Positions 22,622 through 29,066 of a stretch of DNA of 29,066 nucleotides are shown one piece after another. Source of the DNA: a virus; IMG/VR virus record IMGVR_UViG_3300028008_000078, positions 1 to 29,066 of that record; one strand, written 5' to 3'. The stretch's first letter is position 1. Every line of letters begins with the position of its first letter. The notes under the pieces are model-generated. The model was given only the letters and a program-made list of their open reading frames with translations, was not told the origin of the DNA and did not search any database. The position numbers and the translations under genes were made by a program.

Positions 22622-23314
22622 ATGAAACAAATTGAATGTCACGTGTGTTTACATACACAAGGATTTTACGGAAATACATTTTTATGGTTATTCAACCTGC
22701 ACAAAGATTTTGCCTTAGCACCTTTACGTCCTAGATTTACAGTAAAGAAAATTACTGAAGATGGTGAATACAATGACAAAGGTGACGGAGACTTTTTTCA
22801 TTTCAGACCCGATGATTATCACAGATGGTTTATTAAAGATATGTCATGGGAAACACATGTTAATAATGTGTTACAAGAACAAGCAAATACTAAATGGCGA
22901 GATAAAACAGAATTTACTAAACTGTTAGTAAAGCCAGAAATACATTCACCACAAAGATTCGTTAGCTTAGGTCATATGGACATCATAAGTACTAATGTAA
23001 TATATCATTTATCCACACCTTTAGAAAATACAGAATTTTATGAAAAAATAACAAGGCGACTAATGTTATTGAATACAGTAGACGAGAGTCAATACGAAGA
23101 AATTTATAGAAACACTATAGAACAAAAAAACAAAAGTGATAGAGCAGTTAATATTATTAAAGAAAATCATACTGTAGTTGAAGTTGATGTTGATAAATTA
23201 CTTTTTAAATATGATCAACAAGAGTATGAAAAAGTTATAAAACATTTAGGTACTGAACCTTTACATAAATGGAAAAAGAAACTAATGTACGCAAAGGAAA
23301 CTATAAATGAATAA
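22622..23314 (+). CDS. Unknown protein, paralogue of the next gene; weak sulfotransferase-like layout
   Basis: A 230-residue protein. IECHVCLHTQGFYGNTFLWL (residues 4-23) followed by NLHKDF looks like the first strand, P-loop and helix of sulfotransferase-like folds (G-N-T-F-L in place of S-G-T-T-W-L). MSWETHVNNVL and FTKLLVKPEIH lie in the middle. VEVDVDKLLFKYDQQEYE to HLGTEPLHKWKKKL (about 185-222) resembles the C-terminal D-L ... LG-P region. The same blocks occur in the same order in the next gene. A basic catalytic residue in the loop is not evident, so function is open. It overlaps the next gene by 8 bp. Confidence 0.75.
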   Translation: MKQIECHVCLHTQGFYGNTFLWLFNLHKDFALAPLRPRFTVKKITEDGEYNDKGDGDFFHFRPDDYHRWFIKDMSWETHVNNVLQEQANTKWRDKTEFTKLLVKPEIHSPQRFVSLGHMDIISTNVIYHLSTPLENTEFYEKITRRLMLLNTVDESQYEEIYRNTIEQKNKSDRAVNIIKENHTVVEVDVDKLLFKYDQQEYEKVIKHLGTEPLHKWKKKLMYAKETINE

Positions 23315-24077
23315 AGCAGAAGATATTGAATGCCACTTGCTAATGCATACAGCTTGTTTAAGTGGTAACTTCTTTTTATATTTTATATCCTTACATGACG
23401 ATTTTTTAACCGCAGACTGTTATGGCATTGATAAACGCATTGACAAGTTCTGGGGACAAAAAGCAGACGAAACATTACACCTTGCAGTTGAAAGACATAA
23501 CTTATGGCAAGGTGCAATAGGAACATCTAGAAATACAACACATGATAATCAAGACAAAATGTCATGGAAAGAACATGTTATATTTTCTGCTATCACATCA
23601 GCTAATCATCCACATGAACGCAATTCAGCAACGTTTACTAAAATATGTTGCAAACCAAACCTGTTACACAATGTTAAAGAAGGTTGGAAAGAAGGAGCAA
23701 TTCATCAATTGCTAGAAACAGTACTTCCTAAATGTTTATATCTTCCAGACGTATCTAGCAGTGAACACTTTGATATATTTTTAGAAAGAGCAAGAAGATT
23801 AAGACCGTACAAAGACAAAGATGGTCAACCAGAAACATTTCAAGATACTGGTGTGGAAATAAATAAAAAATTCTTAATTGATCAATTAGAAGGTCAACGA
23901 GAAAAGATGGACGAATTAAAAACATTATTAGATGTGCATGTTATTGATGCAGGTAAATTATTATTTGATTTAGATGAAAACGAATATGCATTATTGTTAA
24001 AAAAGATTGGTGGAGAACCACTGGCTAATTGGAAAGAAGTAATTAAGGATTATACTAAATTAGTATATAAAATATAA
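23307..24077 (+). CDS. Unknown protein, paralogue of the previous gene; weak sulfotransferase-like layout
   Basis: A 256-residue protein. IECHLLMHTACLSGNFFLYF (residues 7-26), MSWKEHVIFSA, FTKICCKPNLLH, and VIDAGKLLFDLDENEY to KIGGEPLANWKEVI (about 212-247) align block for block with the upstream gene, so the pair arose by duplication and then diverged. S19-G20-N21 is closer to a P-loop-like sulfotransferase signature than in its sister. A middle segment differs (about 35-85), perhaps setting substrate. It is followed 1 bp later by the Fpr-type reductase. Activity unknown. Confidence 0.75.
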   Translation: MNKAEDIECHLLMHTACLSGNFFLYFISLHDDFLTADCYGIDKRIDKFWGQKADETLHLAVERHNLWQGAIGTSRNTTHDNQDKMSWKEHVIFSAITSANHPHERNSATFTKICCKPNLLHNVKEGWKEGAIHQLLETVLPKCLYLPDVSSSEHFDIFLERARRLRPYKDKDGQPETFQDTGVEINKKFLIDQLEGQREKMDELKTLLDVHVIDAGKLLFDLDENEYALLLKKIGGEPLANWKEVIKDYTKLVYKI

Positions 24078-24078
24078 T

Positions 24079-24861
24079 ATGGCAGCACACAAAGAAACAG
24101 TTTTATCAGTAACACATTACACAGACACATTATTTCATATCACAACTACTCGAGACAGTAGTGTACGATTTAGAGATGGTGAATTTATGATGATTGGATT
24201 AGACAACTGGTCAGAAAAACTACAAAAGAATAAACCTATAATGAGAGCTTATTCATTAGCAAGTCCCAACCATCAAGAAACACTAGAATTTTATAGTATC
24301 AAAGTACAAGACGGTCCACTTACAAGTAGATTACAACATGTTAAGGTTGGTGATGAAATATTAATTAATCCTAAAGCAGTAGGCACACTAGTACACGCAA
24401 ATTTAAAACCAGGACGCAATTTGTACCTACTAGCTACTGGAACAGGAATCGCCCCCTTTATGAGCATTATACGCGGCGTAGAGACGTATGAACATTACAG
24501 TAGGGTAATTGTAGTATGGGGCACTAGAATAGAAAAAGAACTAGCCTTTAAAGATCTTATTGAAAGCCTAAACACTGATGAAATATATCGTGAAGTAACT
24601 GAAGGAAAACTTAGAACATATTTCACATGTACACGTGAGCCTTATGAAAATGAAGGCAGAGTAACAACAGCAATGTATGAAGGTAAAGTACAAGACAAAT
24701 TATGTTTGCCACCAATTGATGCAGAACATGATAGAGTTATGATATGTGGGTCAATGCCAATGAATTTAGAATTAAAAGAATATTTAGAAGCTGAAGGTTT
24801 CACTGAAGGTGATAGTAAAACACCAGGGGAGTTTGTGTTAGAAAGAGCCTTTGTAGGATGA
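24079..24861 (+). CDS. fpr: Ferredoxin/flavodoxin-NADP reductase, Fpr type
   Basis: A 260-residue protein, the usual length of bacterial Fpr (about 250-260). It moves electrons between NADPH and ferredoxin or flavodoxin. FAD domain: RAYSLAS (56-62) is the R-x-Y-S flavin motif, and GPLTSRLQ (79-86) follows. NADP domain: TGTGIAPFMSIIRG (120-133) and VVWGTR, then MICGSMPMN (221-229). The C-terminus GEFVLERAFVG matches the Fpr subclass, where the last residues stack on the flavin. It overlaps the next gene by 4 bp. A phage copy is unusual; with ferredoxin it could support RNR, Fe-S repair or host oxidative balance. Confidence 0.93.
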   Translation: MAAHKETVLSVTHYTDTLFHITTTRDSSVRFRDGEFMMIGLDNWSEKLQKNKPIMRAYSLASPNHQETLEFYSIKVQDGPLTSRLQHVKVGDEILINPKAVGTLVHANLKPGRNLYLLATGTGIAPFMSIIRGVETYEHYSRVIVVWGTRIEKELAFKDLIESLNTDEIYREVTEGKLRTYFTCTREPYENEGRVTTAMYEGKVQDKLCLPPIDAEHDRVMICGSMPMNLELKEYLEAEGFTEGDSKTPGEFVLERAFVG

Positions 24862-25565
24862 GAACTGCTGAACAAAAGAAAGCTATCACTGATAGATATG
24901 AATCAGCAAAATTACATAAAGGTGTAGTAAATCAAGGATTCATTGATTACTTACTTAACCAATATCACAATTCAGAACAAATTGTAAAATATAAAGAAAT
25001 AGGATCAAAAGGTCCTGTAGTAATGAACTATAGCCCAGATAGACAAAAATATGAATCTTGGTTCACACCAGTACAAAACTTTGTAGATCATTTAATTGGC
25101 GACAATATGGTTTGGGGTAGTAATATATTTAGAGTTGAAAGACCTCACATAGTTCATAATGATGATTACCACGAAAAGATATATGATATCTTTAAAACAG
25201 TAGTTATTCCTTTGGAAATATCAAAGCCAACTAATTTTATTGTATTTGATCAATATTATTTAGATGGTCCTATTAAGTGTTTCAGAGGATATCCAAAAGT
25301 ACCTGAAAGTTTTTATAATAAGAGTTTAACTGATTATTCTAAAATAGAAGGGTTTACAGATATTCCATTTAACAAACAAATATATGATGAATATCTAACA
25401 CATGTACCATATGAAGCTTTACATGGACTTACAGTAGAATCAATTGTACGTTGGCAGCCCGGCGATGCAATTACGTTTGATATGGGTAAATTACATAGTG
25501 CAGTTAACTTCAATGCTCATGGTATTGATTACAAAATTGGGTACAGTATTTTTACTGGTAAATAG
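24858..25565 (+). CDS. Probable 2-oxoglutarate/Fe(II)-dependent oxygenase-like protein
   Basis: A 235-residue protein. H100-N-D102 in HIVHNDDYHEK followed by strand VVIPLEI and, near the end, GDAITFDMGKLHSAVNF (H213) then YKIGYSIFTG form the H-x-D ... H arrangement of the double-stranded beta-helix fold of 2OG-Fe(II) enzymes, with K226 as possible 2OG-binding basic residue. The motif spacing fits this family, but a cupin-type protein without activity is possible. It overlaps fpr by 4 bp (ATGA), so the two are co-expressed; NADPH/ferredoxin electrons could keep its iron reduced. Substrate unknown. Confidence 0.7.
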   Translation: MRTAEQKKAITDRYESAKLHKGVVNQGFIDYLLNQYHNSEQIVKYKEIGSKGPVVMNYSPDRQKYESWFTPVQNFVDHLIGDNMVWGSNIFRVERPHIVHNDDYHEKIYDIFKTVVIPLEISKPTNFIVFDQYYLDGPIKCFRGYPKVPESFYNKSLTDYSKIEGFTDIPFNKQIYDEYLTHVPYEALHGLTVESIVRWQPGDAITFDMGKLHSAVNFNAHGIDYKIGYSIFTGK

Positions 25566-25570
25566 TAATA

Positions 25571-25654
25571 GCAGGTAGCAAACATGGCCCGGCAGAGATT
25601 CAATGCTTGCATGTCAACACCGTAGGACAGTGCCAGCGGACAGCTAACCCTGTG
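25571..25654 (+). ncRNA. GC-rich structured intergenic element, candidate ncRNA or regulatory RNA
   Basis: The 110-bp gap between two genes holds an 84-nt core that is about 56% G+C (47 of 84), far above the surrounding AT-rich sequence. Possible pairings include ACATG (25583-25587) with CATGT, and ACAG with CTGT around CTAACC near the 3' end, followed by GTTTTATT. GGACAG occurs twice. The only ORF, from ATG 25584, is 13 codons. It does not fold as a tRNA. Strand is assumed. A riboswitch, small RNA or protein-binding element are all open. Confidence 0.4.
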
Positions 25655-25675
25655 TTTTATTAGAAGAGGTGACAG

Positions 25676-25930
25676 ATGAGCTTAATAGGACATAACAGTA
25701 ATAAGAAAACAAAGTTAATAATTGATATATCAGACATTTACGACAGACGAGCTCGTAAACAAAAAGAACTAGATTATTATACAAAGGAAATTGATAAGTT
25801 AATGCTTAAATTAGGAATGATACAACACGAAATAGGCGTTAATGAAACAATTATTAGATTAATAGAAAACGAACAAATACTTGACTTGCAGGAAGCAATT
25901 CGAGAAAAAAGAAAAAACTTAGAGGATTAA
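25676..25930 (+). CDS. Small coiled-coil protein
   Basis: An 84-residue, highly charged protein, helical from about 22 to the end (RRARKQKELDYYTKEIDKLM, then IRLIENEQILDLQEAI). AGAGGTGACAG is upstream as ribosome binding site, directly following the GC-rich island. The next ATG starts right after its stop. No motif beyond the coiled coil; a small regulator or adaptor is possible. Confidence 0.7.
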   Translation: MSLIGHNSNKKTKLIIDISDIYDRRARKQKELDYYTKEIDKLMLKLGMIQHEIGVNETIIRLIENEQILDLQEAIREKRKNLED

Positions 25931-26680
25931 ATGAATACACTATACTTAGTATGCAGTCATAGTTGCATAAGCCAAATGGAAGTTCCATATTTGCTTAATA
26001 ATAGTCCTATGTTACATGGAGAAAGCCAAGCAGGTGAACACTGGGCAAGTTATGAATTAAATGGACAAGAAATTGATCATGAACCAGGCAACCTAGGTAA
26101 AATACGTGTACATGATGACTATTGGAATATATCAGAACAAGATAAACAATGGTACAATTATAACGTTAGAAATACTATGAATATTTCAAATGATCAGTTA
26201 GACGGATTACTTAATTTAATTGAAACAAAAAGTATTGCCGTACTACTACATGCACAAAATTATAATGACATTTGGAAATGGAGTAGAGGTATACCAGTAA
26301 TATTAATTAGAACAAAAATTGATGAATGGGAAGGTAACATTGTTAGTTGGGCAGCACGTGAGTACAACTATTTAATGGAAGACGATCGTAATGCAAACTA
26401 TAGCAATGATGACCATACTTGGAAACCAACAGAAGAAATTGTTGATAACTTTATTGCTAAAAAACAATTCAATAATGAAATTGACGAAGACAGTGGTGAT
26501 ATTATACTAGGTCAAAGTCAATGGTCTACAATTGATGGACTCAATACGTTATGGGATACAGTGGGTATTGATTCTCCAGATCAAAATTGGATACATCAAT
26601 ATTATGAAGATTTTCAAAATCATCAAGAAATAAATCAAGAACTAGCAAAGGAGATAACTGATGCCTACAATAAAAGATAG
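25931..26680 (+). CDS. Unknown protein, distantly sulfotransferase-like layout
   Basis: A 249-residue acidic protein starting MNTLYLVCSHSCISQMEVPY. SIAVLLHAQNYNDIWKWSRG and IPVILIRTKIDEWEGNIVSW (about 98-135) have the strand, R, then S order that carries the 3'-phosphate-binding R and S in sulfotransferases (R-x-P-x-D ... S). The C-terminus, ending with an acidic helix, is Asn/Gln-rich. No good P-loop is visible at the N-terminus. It shares this general order with the proteins at 22622 and 23307 but I would not claim homology. It overlaps the next gene by 20 bp. Confidence 0.7.
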   Translation: MNTLYLVCSHSCISQMEVPYLLNNSPMLHGESQAGEHWASYELNGQEIDHEPGNLGKIRVHDDYWNISEQDKQWYNYNVRNTMNISNDQLDGLLNLIETKSIAVLLHAQNYNDIWKWSRGIPVILIRTKIDEWEGNIVSWAAREYNYLMEDDRNANYSNDDHTWKPTEEIVDNFIAKKQFNNEIDEDSGDIILGQSQWSTIDGLNTLWDTVGIDSPDQNWIHQYYEDFQNHQEINQELAKEITDAYNKR

Positions 26681-27041
26681 GGACGAAGTAGTTTTATTTT
26701 CAGACCCAATTAAAATTTACTTATTTAAAGATATAGCAAGGGTTAAGATTTCATTTAAAGTAACTGACTACGTTGTTATTGCTAGGGAGATCCTACAAAA
26801 AGACTTTGAAACAATATTAGAAAATTGGGACAAAGGTGAAGGTATTCAAGGATTGGAAATGAAAGGCGATGGTAAAATTTGGTGGTATCATAGTAAATCG
26901 GGTCCACGACCTGAATGTGAACCTGCTAGTTTTGCAGCCGTTAATTTTAATAGATTTAGTTTTAGATTTTCTATTGACACAATGAACAAATTAAAAGAAA
27001 CATACGAGCATCAAAAAAATAACTTGATGCATTGGGATTAA
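26661..27041 (+). CDS. Hypothetical protein, unknown
   Basis: A 126-residue protein. AAGGAG at 26648-26653 sets ATG 26661, inside the end of the previous gene. The N-terminal half is strand-rich (RVKISFKVTDYVVIAREIL). The C-terminal half has KIWWYHSKSGPRPECEPASF and NRFSFRFSIDTMNKLK. No family recognised. It is 3 bp before the following gene and probably in the same transcript. Confidence 0.65.
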   Translation: MPTIKDRDEVVLFSDPIKIYLFKDIARVKISFKVTDYVVIAREILQKDFETILENWDKGEGIQGLEMKGDGKIWWYHSKSGPRPECEPASFAAVNFNRFSFRFSIDTMNKLKETYEHQKNNLMHWD

Positions 27042-27044
27042 TTT

Positions 27045-28151
27045 ATGCGTAAACAGTTAGACCAGCTATTAAAACAAAATAAAAAAATATCTATAGGTTG
27101 GTTAGTGCATGATAAAAATGATCCATTTGTAACTGGCTTTTCTAGAAACTTATTTGAGTACTATTATGTATTATTAGAGAATTCAAACTTTAAACAGTTT
27201 GTTGGAGTAAGTGAAGAAGATTTACAAATACAAAGCGATGGAGATGGATTTGAAACTGTATTAATTATTAGACAAGGTTTAGTATTTCCAAACATTGATC
27301 AATTTATGGAATTTATTAATGAACAAAACTTTGAAGATTTTGACATTGTACTTGCAGAAAGTTATAGAGAACATATCTTAGATTTTAATAAGACAAATAC
27401 TGCTAATAGGTCAGAACTAACAAAAATGCTTAACACTGAAGTTTCATTTGTAGCAAATACTGATAATCCAGAAATAGCAAAACAATATATGTATAGTCCA
27501 GGTCCTGGGCAAACATTTAATAAAGTAATAACTTCATCGGGTGGATTAAATCCAATACTATATCCATATTCGCTTAATATGAGCGAAGGTTCAACAGTTG
27601 AATTAAGAGATATTAGTAATGTAGGATTATTAAATGCAAGTCGTTGGATTACAGAATGGGATGGAACAGATTGTGCTTCATTTGTTAAAAAACTTATAGA
27701 CAGTACTAGTGTGGATGGAACTACATGGATAGTACGTGGTGGTAAACATAAAGAATCTATGCAGGATTTATTAGACCAACAAGAAGGTTTTAGCGAGTGG
27801 TTTAAGAATGTATTTCCAACATTAAAATACAAGTATATACGACATGATTTCTTTAATGGATTACAAACCAGAGATTTAGTAGGTGACTTAGAAAACACTG
27901 AAGGAAACATCTATATACATTTAAGTAATATATTTCATTATCAAGCTACTGCATTCTACTACAATTTAGAAGATAGAATAGAGTGTTTGAATGATATAAT
28001 AAGACGCATTAATAACTCAAATATTGGCCATAGAGTAATGCTAACTTATATGGATCCACAGATGCAAAAACCACCAAAAGGAACATGGGTAAAAGACATT
28101 CCTTTACAAGAATTACACGATAAATTCCGTGTTTTTCCTTGGCAAAAATAA
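27045..28151 (+). CDS. Hypothetical protein at the end of the accessory block
   Basis: A 368-residue soluble protein. IGWLVHDKNDPFVTGFSR near the N-terminus, VLIIRQGLVFPNIDQFMEFI (about 65-90), PGPGQTFNKVITSSGG (about 147-162), and NIYIHLSNIFHYQATAFYY (about 288-306). The last block, a hydrophobic strand then LSNIF-Y, is where a Rossmann-type transferase would have a catalytic strand, but no cofactor motif is clear. It ends shortly before a strong terminator, so it is the last gene of its transcription unit. Function unknown. Confidence 0.7.
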   Translation: MRKQLDQLLKQNKKISIGWLVHDKNDPFVTGFSRNLFEYYYVLLENSNFKQFVGVSEEDLQIQSDGDGFETVLIIRQGLVFPNIDQFMEFINEQNFEDFDIVLAESYREHILDFNKTNTANRSELTKMLNTEVSFVANTDNPEIAKQYMYSPGPGQTFNKVITSSGGLNPILYPYSLNMSEGSTVELRDISNVGLLNASRWITEWDGTDCASFVKKLIDSTSVDGTTWIVRGGKHKESMQDLLDQQEGFSEWFKNVFPTLKYKYIRHDFFNGLQTRDLVGDLENTEGNIYIHLSNIFHYQATAFYYNLEDRIECLNDIIRRINNSNIGHRVMLTYMDPQMQKPPKGTWVKDIPLQELHDKFRVFPWQK

Positions 28152-28171
28152 TAAAAAAATTAAATTAATTT

Positions 28172-28200
28172 AAAAACCCTTGTTTTATAAGGGTTTTTTT
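28172..28200 (+). terminator. Intrinsic (Rho-independent) terminator
   Basis: AAAAACCCTT (28172-28181), loop GTTTTAT, AAGGGTTTTT (28189-28198) continuing into T's. The A-tract on one side and T-tract on the other could make it work in both directions. It separates the accessory block from the next early unit. Confidence 0.85.
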
Positions 28201-28223
28201 ATGACTTTTTTTAACTTATCTGG

Positions 28224-28252
28224 TTGACAAGCAAGACGTCTTACTGTATACT
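28224..28252 (+). promoter_or_regulatory. Strong early sigma70 promoter
   Basis: TTGACA at 28224-28229, 17 bp spacer containing GTCTTACTG, TATACT at 28247-28252. It follows the terminator and gives a leader of about 30 nt with CAGGAG before ATG 28288. Confidence 0.8.
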
Positions 28253-28287
28253 GTAAGTATAGTTAATAAAAACAGGAGTTAAAAAAC

Positions 28288-28692
28288 ATGGCATATATTA
28301 CAAGCAAAGATGTAAAAGCAGTTAGAGAAGCACTTAAAGCTGAATTTGGTAAAAAGTTTAAATTTAGTGTTACTAAGCAACATCATTCAAGCGTAAACAT
28401 TACTGTTAAATCAGGACCTGCACCACTTGATACTTATGAGATGAAGAATCAAAGAGGTGATATGATGGCTAGCAATGGTCATTTTCAAGTAAATCATTAT
28501 CATACACATATGTATGGTGAATTCCAAGGTTTCTTTGATAGGCTTTCAGAAATTGCACATACTGCACCAGGTTTAGCAGGTGGTAGAAAATGGTTTGATG
28601 ATAGTGATGCAATGACAGATTATTTCAGTACTGCATATTATGTTAATATCAGTGTTGGACAATGGGATAAACCTTACGTACAAACTTCTTAA
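28288..28692 (+). CDS. LPD29-like small early protein
   Basis: A 134-residue protein with CAGGAG upstream. Residues about 6-45 (SKDVKAVREALKAEF, then KFSVTKQHHSSVNITVKSGP) resemble LPD29, a domain usually carried inside large polyvalent proteins of mobile elements and phages. The middle is His-rich (FQVNHYHTHMYGEF, about 68-81), possibly a metal site. The C-terminal part includes DYFSTAYYVNISVGQWDKP. As a stand-alone gene first in an early unit with a strong promoter it may be produced at high level right after infection. Family assignment is from memory. Confidence 0.7.
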   Translation: MAYITSKDVKAVREALKAEFGKKFKFSVTKQHHSSVNITVKSGPAPLDTYEMKNQRGDMMASNGHFQVNHYHTHMYGEFQGFFDRLSEIAHTAPGLAGGRKWFDDSDAMTDYFSTAYYVNISVGQWDKPYVQTS

Positions 28693-28703
28693 GAAAGGAA
28701 AAA

Positions 28704-29057
28704 ATGATAGAATATAAAAAAGACAACCCACACAAGGAAATAGGTAAACAAAAGTTTAGAGTTAAAACTTATTACACGGCGTGGGTTGAATATGATGTTA
28801 TTGCTGATAATAAAGACGAAGCTATGGACAAAGTAATTGAACATGGTGGAATTGAGAAAATAGATTGGCAAGATGGTTGTTTAGGTGATGCAGAAGTTTA
28901 TGCATGTGACCACAATTTTGTAGAACATGGTGATACAGTAAAAGTAGAAGAATGTGTACCATATGAAGATACAGATATTGACACTGGTGAAGAAATGTTA
29001 AATTACGAAGATCCAGATTGGACTTCAGATGAATATAGATGGAAAAAGGAAGTATAA
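28704..29057 (+). CDS. Small acidic early protein, unknown
   Basis: A 117-residue protein. GAAAGGAAAAA precedes ATG 28704. The N-terminal half has a strand-rich block (KQKFRVKTYYTAWVEYDVIA then DNKDEAMDKVI) like small DpnD/PcfM-type or host-interaction proteins, but I cannot assign it. The C-terminal third is very acidic (DTDIDTGEEMLNYEDPDW). Early, cotranscribed with the LPD29-like gene. Confidence 0.7.
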   Translation: MIEYKKDNPHKEIGKQKFRVKTYYTAWVEYDVIADNKDEAMDKVIEHGGIEKIDWQDGCLGDAEVYACDHNFVEHGDTVKVEECVPYEDTDIDTGEEMLNYEDPDWTSDEYRWKKEV

Positions 29058-29058
29058 T

Positions 29059-29066
29059 ATGAATCA
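29059..29066 (+). CDS. Possible start of a next gene, cut by window edge
   Basis: ATG at 29059 one base after the previous stop, preceded by AAGGAAGTATAAT. Only eight bases are visible, so it is judged from spacing alone. Confidence 0.35.

Noticed and set aside
25584-25625. 13-codon ORF in the GC-rich island (MARQRFNACMSTP)
   Set aside because: No ribosome binding site and too short; the composition is better explained by RNA structure.
27362-27910. 182-codon minus-strand open frame
   Set aside because: Antisense to a co-directional gene; Ser/Leu/Val-rich with no start signals, typical of a shadow.

Overview
The window is a 29 kb piece of a large, AT-rich (roughly one third G+C by eye), T4-like marine myovirus genome. 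It most resembles the pelagiphage and cyanophage branch of T4-like phages. The evidence is a gp61-type primase directly upstream of a gp41-type helicase, a class Ia NrdA-NrdB-glutaredoxin operon, a PAAR spike-tip protein next to a collagen-like fibre protein, an MGME1-like PD-(D/E)XK exonuclease, six tRNA genes with encoded CCA, and many T4-type late promoters (N-ATAAATA). Genes are tightly packed with ATGA or TAATG overlaps. All but one are on the + strand. A SAR11-like alphaproteobacterial host fits the composition and gene content but is an inference. No integrase, IS element or CRISPR array was seen.

Layout. 1-1338: a truncated gene, a tiny membrane protein, a strikingly small DnaE-like polymerase palm/fingers protein, and a minus-strand gene whose late promoter diverges from that of the next gene. 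1339-4595: a virion protein, then primase and helicase. 4634-7480: a late block with a nucleotidyltransferase/ligase-like DUF6267 protein and small conserved phage proteins. 7476-11946: small, probably virion or prohead-associated proteins (coiled coil plus membrane anchor, a basic protein, a Q/N-rich protein, an acidic coiled-coil protein, a protein with an inserted hook-IN-like domain) and an SGNH hydrolase. 11965-16947: exonuclease, a gene with an apparent -1 frameshift, then nrdA, nrdB and glutaredoxin. 16958-19087: small beta-rich protein, PAAR tip, collagen-like fibre protein. 19143-22360: small genes, tRNA-Thr, Leu and Ala, an IscU scaffold, an exported staphylococcal-type nuclease, then tRNA-Asp, Glu and Met/Ile2. 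22363-28151: accessory region with two paralogous P-loop-like proteins, an Fpr-type ferredoxin/flavodoxin-NADP reductase, a 2OG-Fe(II)-oxygenase-like protein, a GC-rich non-coding island and several unknowns, closed by a clear intrinsic terminator. 28224-29066: a new early transcription unit with an LPD29-like protein.

How it works together. Early sigma70 promoters (TTGACA, 17 bp, TATACT/TATATT/TATAAT) precede the exonuclease, the 19.2 kb small genes, a tRNA cluster and the LPD29-like gene. Late N-ATAAATA promoters precede virion-type blocks. Nucleotide supply (RNR plus glutaredoxin), host DNA breakdown (exonucleases) and an iron/redox set (IscU, Fpr, diiron NrdB, 2OG-Fe enzyme) suggest that dNTP production and Fe-S/electron supply are maintained during infection. 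The points most worth a second look are the mini-DnaE protein, the leaderless promoter/start arrangement, the frameshift at a T5 run, the GC-rich 84-nt island, and the IscU/Fpr pair.
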